This document shows, in pieces, positions 46,991 to 57,954 of a stretch of 64,000 nt of DNA (positions within the stretch are counted from its first letter, which is position 1; each line of letters begins with the position of its first letter). The notes below the pieces were generated by a model. That model ran no database searches and was not told the DNA's origin. It saw only the letters and a list, made by a program, of their open reading frames with translations. The position numbers and the translations under genes were made by a program. The DNA is taken from contig JAZKJV010010524.1 in NCBI GenBank assembly GCA_037367405.1, positions 1 to 64,000 on the forward strand, read 5' to 3'. This DNA comes from Ottelia alismoides. Lineage: Eukaryota; Streptophyta; Magnoliopsida; Alismatales; Hydrocharitaceae.

Positions 46991-49900
46991 TCATGTATGT
47001 GACATCTGACATAGGGAGATCCTACATCTGCCTCTTGGTTGGCAGGCGATTCTGGATGGAGAAGCAGGTGGCACGAGTGAGCACGTGGATCTCTGAATGG
47101 TGGTTCCTCCTCTTCTTGCGAATGGTGGTCCTCTCTCTCTAAGGTTCCTCTGGAAGAGGGGGATGTGCTCCAAGGCCTCTTGTAGAGTCAGCTGTATCTG
47201 GAATCTGTCTATCATCTGCTAGCTGAACTCTAGATGATGGGTTTTTTTTGGATTTTCTTTTTTTGTCCCCTTAGCCAAGCAGAGTGCTTGGAGAAAGGGG
47301 ATGGCGGGGCCATCCTCAGATGGAGGGCCAGGATCAGGTCATTGCTGCTGTGACAAAATAGAATCCGTACAAACATCTCCAAACAAAATAGATGGACTCG
47401 CAAATGAAGAACCCTTTCCTTTATTTTTAGAATCATCCTGAGATACAGAAATAGACGAAAATGCAACAGGAATAGAAATGGTGGCCTCAGTACCACCTAC
47501 GGTATCTGGACTCACGGCATCAGTACCACGCTCTGGCTCAACATCGAATCTGGTGGCATCGGCACCACCTCCTCATGAATCTGGTGAAATGACGACCTTA
47601 GTACCGTCAGCTAGATCAACATCTTTGGTGGCGTCAGCACCATCATCATCATCATCATCATGGGTGGCATCAGCACCGCTCTCCTCCTCATCCGGCGCTC
47701 TTAGAGCTGCGAGTGGTCGTCGCTCAGATGAGGCACCGTCGACTGGCATCCTACCACTCATAAGTGTAATAAAGTCAGGATCAAAATGATATGCGGAAAC
47801 ATCACCAAGTGAATCACTAGGAGTGGTAACCTCTGTAAACTCTACCTGCTCAGACTTCCTCTTCAGGTTGTTCGGGTTCAGCTCAATCTGTACAAGAATA
47901 GTGGCCTTCCCTCTCACAATCTCTCTCATCTCCTGTCTGAAATCGTCCATCTCCCGTCTGAAGGTGGCCTGCTGCTCGGACATGAGGTAGTTTAGATTAT
48001 CCAATGTGGGGTTCTCATAGGCGGGCCCATGAGAACCTGACAGATGGCCTCTCTGAAACTGAGGCTGCTGTGACTGGGACTGAGAGGGGTAACTGTTGTT
48101 GAGAATGAAACTGCTGAGGCTGTTGTTGCCTCCAAGACTATCCATGTTGATAGGGATGAGGGGCATGCTGCCGATACTGTGGATGGGGATGTGGCTGTTA
48201 TTGTTGCGGGAACTGGGGTTGCTGGTGTGACTGCTGGCCAAATTGGCCACCCTGAACTAGAGGCTACTGTTGAGAACTGGTACCTCCGGCCGACCAACAG
48301 AATCCGGGATGGTCTCGTCGGATCCCAGGCTGAGGTCGGTCATACCATATCCTGTTGACATCCATCAACGGCTCATGCTCGTAAGTGGGTAGGGGAAGGA
48401 CTACCAGGGGCTGATCTAGCTGGTAGATCACCATCTAAGTTACCTAAGATGGTGGTGGCTAGTAGTACTGTTGCGGCTGCTGGTACGACTCCGCCTGAAC
48501 ATGGTGAACCTGTTTGGGCTGGCTGGAGTGCTGGGACGAGTTGCTGTTGCTGCTGGGATCTGCCCGTGACCTGAGACTGGGATGAGAAGCCGTCTGTGCC
48601 TCCTGGAGACACATGATCTGGGTCTTTAGGTCACTCAGTGTCTGTATCATCTGATCATCTAAGACATGCCCTGGCACTGCTTCTTCTCAATAAGCTCTAT
48701 CCAGTCCAACTTCTCATTGATAATCCACATATTAGCGGTTGTTGACTCTGCCTATGCTACAGCTGCTGAAGATGTAGAAGGACTAGGGATGTCAGCGGGT
48801 CGGGTTTGGGGCGGGTATTACTATTCCCAAACCCATACACATTTATAATATCACTACTCATACCCGTCCATTTATTAAACGGGTAATTTCTAGCGGGTAC
48901 CCATATACCCGTCAGATACCCATGTATCCAATGGGTACCCATATATTCGACATGGTAAATCTTAAGTTGTTTATAAATGTATATAAGATTTTCACAGATA
49001 GAAAAAATAGAGTGAGATCGTGTAGTATGACGATTCATAAAAATATGCAATATATAGAGAATATTAAAGGTTTATATATGTTGAGTGTTTAACTCTTTTG
49101 TGTTGGTAGTTTTTATTTATTCAAGATACAAAAAGTTAGTTGATTATGAATGAATAAATAAATAAAGAGGAGAAAATTGAGTTGGATATTTATACATATA
49201 GATCGATACATATTAGATATGAAATGGATTTGAGACTAGTTTGATTAAAATGCAACGCACACATCTATCTTTATATTTTTTTATTCGAATTTGGGGCGGG
49301 TTCGGATTCGGGTACCCACATGGCAATCCCAAACCCATACCCATACCCACATGGGTAGTCAATTCCAAACCCAAAACCATCCAAAAGTAAATGGGGCGGG
49401 TTTGGGTCGGGTATCCAATGGGTAGACCCAGATTGACATCCCTAAGAAGGATCGGCATCAACTCGTGCTATCCTTTGATAGGACATGACTGGTGGGTAGG
49501 GCTTCCCCTGAGTGTACAATCGGGTCTGGGACATCACCGTGTAGTTCTCGGCCATCTCCTCATAGATGGACAAGACCTGATCCTCACCCTTGGCGAAGTA
49601 GGAACCCCCACAGGATGCATTGACTAGCCCCTGCATCTCTGGTGTAAGCCCGCAGAAGAAACTCTGGACAAGATTGGGCTTGGATATATCATGGCGTGGA
49701 TACCGGTCTGTGAGCTCCTTGAACCTATTCCATGCCTCGTGAAACTGCTCGTTAGGGAGCATGGAAAAGTTGCTGATCAGGGCCCTGGCTGCATTGGTAC
49801 GATCGAGTGGATAGTACTTGTTCAAATACTTGGTTCGGAGCTGTTCCCACATAGTAATAAATCTCCCTAGTTGCTTCAGCCAGTTGGCTGCTTTGTCTAC

Positions 49901-50647
49901 GAGGGAGAAAGGGGCGGCCATCATTCAGATAGTGTCCTCATCCACGAAACAATCGTGGACAGTATTGTAGATCATCTCAAATTCCTGGAGATGGAGATGT
50001 GTCTCCTCTGTGGTGAGTCCATGGAAGTAGGGAAGAAGCTGAATCGTCTGAGGCGGTAACTTGAAGTCTCCCACAATGGCTGGCAGCACTATTCATCTAT
50101 GGGTGAGAGTTGCACTAGGGTTGTGCAACTCCCTCATCGGTCGTGCTGGTGGTGCTGGCTGTGCTGGCTCCTCAGGCTCTCTATCATCAGGAATATCTCC
50201 TCCTCCTCCTCCGGTGGCTTTGCACTGATCTCTGTCGGCTCTCAACTTCTCCATCTCACGATGCATATCCATCATGAAAGCCCCTTGTTCTCTGATCTGA
50301 TGCTGCATGGTCTCTAGAGAGGCTAATAGGGTGTTGTTGATGGCACCCTGATCCAATACGTATGTCTCTATCCCACGGGCTCCATTGGTGTGCTCCTTAC
50401 TGCTAGCCACGGTCTCTGCAAAGGCAAAAGACCCAAACTCAAGTGCTGATAAATCATCTGATGTATGCTACGGTCTCTGCTCGGGCACCTCAGGACTGGT
50501 AGAAGGGTGGTCGAGGGGGAACAGGGTGGAATCAAACTCGAGTTTAGAGAGCGGGTCCCGACTCTCACGAACCAACCTAGATGAGTAGGCTGGAGTGCTA
50601 TAAAGCGGTGCAACCATGGGCTGCCTAAGGGATCTCCTGCTCATCAT
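46991..50647 (-). pseudogene. E3 gag, interrupted by a MITE
   Basis: The likely start is the ATG at 50647 (MSRRS follows). The frame is open except for a TAG at about 50469 and a TGA at about 49925, through IQLLPYFHGLTTEETHLHLQ and APFSLVDKAANWL to YLNKYYPLDRT, ISNFSMLPNEQFHEAWNRFK and SFFCGLTPEMQGLVNASCGG: a typical plant gypsy capsid. At 49444 it is broken by the MITE, and continues from 48783 with EKLDWIELIEKK and a long Gln/Pro/Ser-rich tail. A trinucleotide run of ATC near 47642-47662 encodes six Asp. From 47570 to 46991 coding is doubtful (frame changes). No zinc knuckle is seen. Confidence 0.85.
48784..49444. mobile_element. hAT-type MITE, 661 bp, in E3 gag
   Basis: The ends TAGGGATGTCA and TGACATCCCTA are inverted repeats. 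The flanks AGAAGGAC (48776-48783) and AGAAGGAT (49445-49452) match at 7 of 8 bases, the 8-bp duplication of hAT elements. Inside, runs of GGGTACCCATA-like and GGGCGGGT phrases fill both halves. There is no transposase. Insert plus one duplication is 669 bp, a multiple of three, so the gag frame is kept across the site, but the MITE itself has stops. Confidence 0.92.
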
Positions 50648-52006
50648 CTTGATGTGGCGAGTGAATGCGGATGAGATCTGAAAACACACAAGATCAGAAA
50701 GCAAACCCCCGATTCGCCTACTCGACGCGGAGCTGAAGACTGTAAAGGCTCGGTCGGTTATCTTGTCAATTTTATTAGGTGATAAGACAATCTTTCAGAG
50801 CGATTAAAAGAGCTGGTAGAAATCCAATACTATTAACAGACTGTCCCGTATAAAAGGTCGGTAGTCTGTTAAGAAATCGGATATGGCTCTAGCCTAGTGT
50901 ACGGGTCACTCTCTCGCTCATCCAAACCATACAATGAGGGGGTTACTCTCCCAAGACAAATTTTTCGATGAAGTGTCTTTTAGGGTCAAGTGTGCTTAGC
51001 AGTCTCAATTTTATAGTTTTATGTTTTTAGGTGTTTTTCAAGCAAGCAATGCCTAACGAATTTTTTGGTTCTACTGGTTATTTTAAGTCCAAAAACTGGG
51101 GGAGAAGGTGAAAGAGCCGATGCACGATCAAACATGATGATGCATGCAGAGTAAGAAATGCATACCTGACTCCAGCTCTCTACATGCAGGGTGATCTGCG
51201 CATAAAATAGACTGAAAGTAAACTACCTATATGATGCAAGAAGAAATCGGCCTTAGACGAAGCAAGTTCTATACAATAAGCACAATAGTCAACTAATCAA
51301 ACTAAGTCCTGAGTCTGATCTTGGGAACCACTCGGTGTCTGACACAACGGATCCTGCACGCGCTGTATGTGGTTCCTCACGGCACGTGGACTCGAGCCTA
51401 ATTAAACTAACTTTTTCTTTGTGAATTAATTAATTAAGTCCAATTATCGATCTATAGGAACGTGCAAATAATTAGGGTTTGACCTTAATTAATTACATCA
51501 CAGTCACAAAAACTCCTAAGTCTAAGGGCTAAATCCTTCGAAAATCAGATAAGCAGTAAATAAATCGGTGAAAAATCAAAACCGACGAAAAAATGCGATG
51601 AGGTCTCCCGAGCACACCTGTGCTCGGCGAAACAGACCCCCGAAACATTCACCAAGTCTGAGAGTCTCTGTCCTGTATTATTACAATAATAGTCGTGTAG
51701 AAAATGAAATCTAAACTAACTAAACTACCCTACAGCTCCCCACACTCCTGCTCCGGCTCTCCTACGCTCTTCTGCGGTTCCATGCAGAAACGAGTCACCT
51801 CCAAGTCCCGCGGGTGCCTCGGCTTTCCGAAGAAAGTCGCCCTCGATCGTCGGGCCCTCACAAGAAAGTTAGAAACAGAAAATGTGTCAATACAAAGTTA
51901 TATAAAATAAAATGGAATGGAATGGAAATAAATGCAGAAGAAAAATTAAAGTAAAAATAAAAACGGAAAAAAAGAAAGGGAAAAACCGATTAATAAGCCG
52001 TGCTCC
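50648..52006 (-). other. E3 leader between primer site and gag
   Basis: No gene is seen in about 1.36 kb. It shows no clear similarity to the E1 leader and no long repeats. Confidence 0.6.
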
Positions 52007-52021
52007 CCGGCAACGACGCCA
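52007..52021 (-). other. E3 primer binding site (tRNA-Asp type)
   Basis: On the - strand TGGCGTCGTTGCCGG, followed by GGAGCACGGC, matches the tRNA-Asp primer site with one difference. It lies three bases from the LTR end. Confidence 0.92.
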
Positions 52022-52024
52022 TTC

Positions 52025-55000
52025 TGATGATAAGGCCTGAGCTACTCGGGTTAAGGGGTAAATAAGGTCGTTGCGACCCGAACCATGAGGTTAAGTTAAT
52101 CAAGTAAAAGGAAGACCATCAATGATATAAAATCAAATAATCAAGCAAAAACAGCGGTCTAGCTATTTATTTTACCTGGTATAGCTACCAGTGTTGAACT
52201 CAAGGAGCACAGTATGCCTAGGCTACGAAGTAGTCAGAAATCCAAGAAGCAAATATTTTTGGTGGATTTTAGGTTTTTCAATTTTTTGGAATTTTTAATA
52301 TAGGGAAAAGTGTAAAAACACTCACAAACTCACAAACCAACAATTATTTAACACATAGAAAATGCTCTGAAAATTTAATAAAAATATATTTTGGTTTTGG
52401 GAATATTCAGATGTTTTTGTTAATTTTCTTGAATTTTTCTGATTTTTAGTTAATTTTCTAAAAGTAAAACAAGGCCAAAAATGCTAAACAGTGTACAACT
52501 AAGATCTAAAGGGAAGTTAAAAATACTTAAAATGCCTATAAAATCCCAACAGTAATTTTATGATAAACTATAAACTAAAAGCTAACTAACAGAATAAGAA
52601 AACAAAATTTTTTGATTTTTTATGAACTTTTAATGATTTTTATAAGATTTTTAATGTTTTTAAATTTTTATGGGTTTTATAAATGCAAATGTGGTAAAAA
52701 TTAGAATGAAGCAATATCAATTCAACACAATTACACATGAATATTTTTAGAATTTTTCAAGTGTTTTTGATATTTTTAATAGGTTTTTAAAGACAAACAG
52801 TAGCAATTTTTAAGATTTTTGAATTTTTAAAAATACCAAATGGAAACAAAATAAACCCAAAATTTTATAGAAATTCCTACACAATGGCAGGAGTTATGTC
52901 GAAATTTCATAAATTTTGGACAAAGTTTGCTATTTATTCAAAATAAGATAAATCACATAGTACACATGGACTAGTTTGCAATGAAACCATGTTGCAAGGG
53001 CTAAACAATAACAAGCGTAGAAACTATAGGGGCCTTACTGTAATTTTCGTATACATTTCAGCACATGGTTAATATCAGCACGCATAGGGGTATGGATGCA
53101 AATACTAAAACTAAAACACCAAAGCATAACATCCACTAAATCCAGGGTCATACATGAAAAATATCCCATCAATACACGTGACGATGCGCGTGCAACCATT
53201 CAGGAAGGACTAAAATGTAAATATGAAAAACTGTAGGATCAAAAGTGTAAATTATCCTACTGTGTACTTTTTATTTTACAGACTAAATAATAAAAGGAAA
53301 TAACTACAGGGGAAGTGGAGCAAATTACCCAACCACTCATGTGTCGGCTCTGAATGGAAGATGACCTGCGGCTCTGGCGCTGACAGCTGGCGGATCTAAC
53401 GGTGGTCCTGAGGGCACGAACGTGGGCGTACGGGGGCCGTTAGATGTCAGATCTAACGGCCTAACAAGCGCAGGCGATGGACGACTCAGATGCGATCTGG
53501 GCGACAGTGATGATCCAACGACATAGAAGGATGCTGGACGAACTCCGCCTAGGGCGAGGTTCACCAGAGCACCGACGGTAATCCGGCTCTCCGATGAACG
53601 ATCAGACGACAGTGGCCAACTCGCAATGATCCTCCGCGGCGAGTGAACGGATCTGATTGACTCGCCGATGGTCGGATCTCCGGGAAGGTGTCAGTGACCT
53701 GGGCGAGCTCCGACGAAGTGGGGTGGATGCGACCTGGGGGGTATCTGCACTCGCTATGACCTGCAGAAGACAACTTCAACTCGGAGGGACACTCCGGTCA
53801 GGGTTATTTGGCCTAAAGTTACGTGAAACGACGACGAATGGGTGTAGAGGTTCCGGCGAAGTGGTAGAAGGAACCTCAAGCCTAATCTTGGCTATCCAAG
53901 CCAAGCCTAGGATGATCAGGATGCGGGGGAAGGGTGACGGTGAACGTGGTATTTGATCGAAGTGGATAGAGGTGACTAATGGAGCTCCGACCACCGGGTT
54001 GGAGCTGGCGGAGCGACGGATGAAAAATTCGATATAAATGGAACTAGGATCGAAATCAAGGGTACCTGAAGGTCCTATCTAAATCCTTAGATCCAGGGGA
54101 TGAAGTCGGACTGGGTCTTCGCCTCAACCTCGCTGCAGAAGGCGGGGGAGGCTCGTCGTGGTGGATCTCCGGCCACGAAGCACGAGCATCGACGGCAACA
54201 GCTCTCTTCGACCACTAAAGGGTCCCTCCGAATGCTGTCACCAAGGGGAAGGAGTATAGGGTAGAGGGAGAGTGTGCAGCATGAGCTACGGCTATGGGCA
54301 ACGAAATGGAGATTTATAGACAGTCCCAGGTGGCTAGAAAGAAGCAGAGCCCGCACGTGAACCGAGGAAGATCGGTCCTTCCCTAGGGATCTGCGAGGGT
54401 TGTTGATCCATGGGAAAGAAGTGGGCGTTGAAATCAGGGCAGGAGATAGTCAGATCCAAGTGAGAAAATTTTGAGAAGACGGGGCGAACTCAGATTCGGG
54501 CAAAGAATGGTTCGGGAGGGGGAGTTGACTGGGGTCAACATCCCTCCTGGACCAATCAAAAAATAGTTAGGTCAAAATTATTTGTAAAATAATTTTAAAA
54601 TAGAAAACGATTTTATTTTAAAATATGTTCAACATAAAAAATGTTTATTATTTTAAAACTATTTTCTATGATTTTTAATTATTTTTATGAAAAATAAATT
54701 AAGGTATTTACATTATATTACATGTATAAAATACTTATGTATATTTATTTATTTATTTATTTTTATATAAATACCCCAACTTTATATTTTATTTATTTAC
54801 AACATAAAATTTGGAGTATAAAATAATTTTTATTTTATTTTTATAAGTTATTTACAAGTGTATAATAAATAGGTTTATGATACATATGTACATGTATTAT
54901 ATACAAGGTGAGAGAGACTTTATTTATTTTTTGTTTTTCTTTTATTTTTCTAATTTTTTGTTTTTTTAGAAATTTCTAAAAGGGAGTGAAAACACATTTT

Positions 55001-56012
55001 TATTTTTATTTTTATGAAAATAAAATAAATATTTATACCACCTGAGCTACAAGAAGAAGGACCCACAACAACTAATAAGAAAGACTCTCAAAGTAGTAAA
55101 AAAAAGAAGAAGTATGGTATTCTACAAAAACTCAAGATGGTTTCATCTGATAAGAAATCATTCAGAAATTCCCAACATCTCATCAGATTAGAAATTCATC
55201 ACTTTTCGAAAACTGAGGGGATTTGAGAATGGAAAACGCGCTTGATGTTCAATGTCTTTTGAATCTGAAGCTACTCCCATCAAAAGTTGACTTACCAATG
55301 AGATATCCTCCACTTCCATGGTCAATTAAGCAATCCTCCAAGCTTCAATAGATTATGGACAAGGGAAAGAAAATGCGAGACTTATCAGATATGACAGAGG
55401 AAGACTCAATGAATCCATTATGATCCAAAACCACTTCGACACCCTAGAATTTGCAGGTTCCGTGCAGAAATCGGCGGAGGAGAGTGGGAATCGACCTAAA
55501 CTAGTTATATATAGATGTGGGAGGAGGGTCAAATCGCTCTTACCGACGATGCAAACTATGGAGCTTCCGAATCTCGACCCTGGAGGCCGCATGCCTACTC
55601 GAGCCAGAAGAACAGGTCTTCGACTGGTCGGCAACATTGCCTTTTTCAGTATGCCTTGTCTTTCTTTTGAGCTTCTCGTCTTCTCTGGAGAATCCCAAAT
55701 CGAACCGTGGTCCAATGGGAGGGGGTGTGTACAAGGTAAAGTGGCCTTATCTCTCTCTACTTATTTTATTTGGCGACCAGGTCCAGTCCGGACTCTCTCT
55801 TGGGTTCAAGTCACTCAATATTTATTCTAAATATTTTCCTCTTTTTCTTTTATTCTCTATTCTTTTTTTTTGCACAAATACATGCTAATTATTAACATTT
55901 GACAAATGCATGCTTATTGATAATTTATTGCATTTACAACTATATACATGATGTTTTGCCAAGATATTTATCTAAAATAAAAGAATAAAGAGTGATGAAT
56001 GGGGATTCATCA
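52025..56012 (-). repeat. E3 5' LTR, 3988 bp including an insert
   Basis: On the + strand it runs from TGATGATAAGG (52025) to GGATTCATCA (56012), so on the - strand it starts TGATGAATCC and ends TTATCATCA: terminal TGATGA/TCATCA inverted repeats. Without the insert at 55037-55715 it is about 3.3 kb. The GC-rich part (53330-54560) contrasts with AT-rich ends, as in E2. Confidence 0.9.
55037..55715 (-). other. Gene-like insert in E3 5' LTR
   Basis: LTR homology with 42181-42300 stops at 55036 and resumes at about 55716; the partner LTR has only about 9 bases there. The insert has no clear inverted ends or target duplication. It differs from its surroundings in codon-like texture. On the - strand it has a TATA-like TATATATAAC (about 55505-55516) after a GGTAAGAG splice-donor-like site (about 55546). 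It continues with an ATG frame of short length (MDSLSLPLSYLIS, about 55420) and another donor-like phrase, ATTGGTAAGTC (about 55290). It may be a captured host gene fragment. I do not recognise a product. Confidence 0.5.
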
Positions 56013-57954
56013 ATGTTCAAATATTCAGATCATTTTTAAATGGAGTTTAAGTTGCTTAGATCTTGACTGAATGTTTGACCATTAAGATAAAATAGCAAAT
56101 AATCTCGGATTTAAGAGAAATTTTGAGAATTCATAGATAATTAATATAAGATTCAATCTATAAGATTGGATTTTAAAATCAAAATCACAAAAAATTAAAG
56201 AGGATTACAATACCTATGCTGAAATCCCCTCTAAAGCAGAGGATATCTTCCCTCTATGATGACTATAACTCGGGATGTTCTTCCCCCTCCTCCTTGACTC
56301 AAGCTGGTAGTGGCTGGAGATCCTCCTTCAATTGGCCGACACATGATCCTCCTTTAAGAAAAATCAGCGGATGATCCCTGAGCAGGTGGTCGGATTTGGT
56401 TTAAATAGAAGAAGGTGATTGGAGGGGATGGGTGTGATTGGTGAAGAGATAGAGACTGCAAGACCCGTAGGGGGTTACTATGATGTTGGGTTTCAATGTC
56501 TATTGGAAGAGATATGGATTGGGTTAGTTTCATTTCCAGTGGTTGATGCGAAGGGATAAGGGAGAGGATTTGGAGTTTGGTCGTTGGAGATTGGGATCAC
56601 GGTTGGTCGGAGGCTGAGAATAACATCGTCTCTAGGAAGTTGGAAGGGGATAGAGAGGAGCGGGGACCGGAGGATTGGGTTGCAGAAGCTGGTGGTTGAT
56701 GGAATCAGTTGCAGATAAAGGATGAATGGATTAGGTAGTTGGGTTTCGGGTGATGGAGGCATACATGTCGGAGAGAGGGGTGTGGGTCTCGTCGGGAAAT
56801 GGAGGTTGGAGATGTTCGACCATTGCTGGAGGTAGGGGAGAGTCGGGGCAGCAGTGCAACTAGAGAAAGGAGAAGAACAACGGTCGTTGGATCAAGCGAG
56901 ATCTAACGATGGGGAGACGATCACGTGCAAAGCATGTGAGGGGGGTTGGGTTAAGATGGCTTGGATATGGGCCATTAGATCAAACTCGATCCAACAACTT
57001 GGGAAAGAGGCACTAGAGGACAAAGGTCGTTGACCTGGGGGTGGGTGCGTTGGTCCTAGCGTCTGAGCTGGACGAATGCGCATGAAACGCGTAGACATGA
57101 CTTGTTGACCGATGCATGAAAGTAAAAGAAAATTAAATAAAAAATAGTAAATTACTTCGAATGCAAAAAATGCTTAAAATAAAAAATATTTTCCTAAGTA
57201 CATTCTACAATATTCATGAAGAACTCACTGCAAATGAACCCAATTGTGTATGATTTTTTTGTGATATTAGACATATAATATCAAATTTTTAATCTTCTAT
57301 TTTTATTAGCTTTCTACGGACAATAATGATGCAAAAATAAATCACGATGTAAAATAATGTAACGGATACAAATGCATTTTTTAGATTCTCATGAATTAAG
57401 AACATTCAGAAATGTGAAATATATATAGGCGAATTAGGTCAATGAGCTCAAGTCAGAGATGTAAATAAAAAAGAGTCATATATATATATGAATTAACAAG
57501 TCAGAAATTAGCAAATATGTACAAAATACATTTAGAAATCAAAATCCAAATTTCACAAATGAACTCCGATTCTTTTGAAATTACTCTTGATTTTGCAGAT
57601 AATTGGATGTACATTAATTCAAAAGTGAGTATTGTGAAATTGGACGTTACATGTGAGAGATATCAACATTTACAATTTTCTATCCTGGAATTAGGGTTTG
57701 GATTTATCTCATATATATATATACAAGTTAGTAATTGTTATGATTTTTTATTGATTAATACATGTATACAATGGATCTAGTTTCATGTCATTTGAAGTTA
57801 TGATGAGTTAATTAAAAATGTGTGAATTTAGGTGAATCTTTATAAGTGAATATGAATAAAGAATGGAATGCTAATTTATGAAAATTATTTAGAAGTACAT
57901 GGGTGTTAATTATGAGGTATAAACATATGAATGCACCTAATTACTCGGAATGAA
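56013..57954. other. Unassigned region, possible LTR remnant
   Basis: No coding similarity is recognised. The layout (AT-rich ends around a G-rich block at 56240-57110) resembles the gypsy LTRs in this window, but I find no close match within the window and no TG...CA edges. Short TA-repeats lie at 57480-57490 and 57708-57722. It could be a remnant of a fourth gypsy family. Confidence 0.4.

Larger units (their letters stand above)
41376..56012 (-). mobile_element. E3: gypsy retrotransposon, best preserved of the three
   Basis: The element lies on the - strand: 5' LTR 52025-56012, tRNA-Asp primer site, leader, gag, protease, RT/RNase H, the N-terminal part of integrase, 3' non-coding tract, polypurine tract and a truncated 3' LTR 41376-42536. 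It is closely related to E2 and more distantly to E1. The pol frame is open over long stretches with one frameshift and few stops. It lacks the integrase catalytic core, has lost the outer part of its 3' LTR, and carries a MITE in gag and an insert in the 5' LTR. With the 3' LTR end lost, the target duplication cannot be seen; ATGTT follows the right end. Confidence 0.9.

Noticed and set aside
47478..47789. 103-codon Ser-rich frame on the + strand
   Set aside because: Antisense to the acidic, Asp-rich end of E3 gag; the Ser runs come from the ATC/TCA repeat.
53657..53956. 99-codon frame in a GC-rich block
   Set aside because: Inside the E3 5' LTR; both strands are open here because of composition.
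55420..55888. Two long overlapping + strand frames across the LTR insert
   Set aside because: They run from the insert into LTR sequence, so they are junction products; no motif found.
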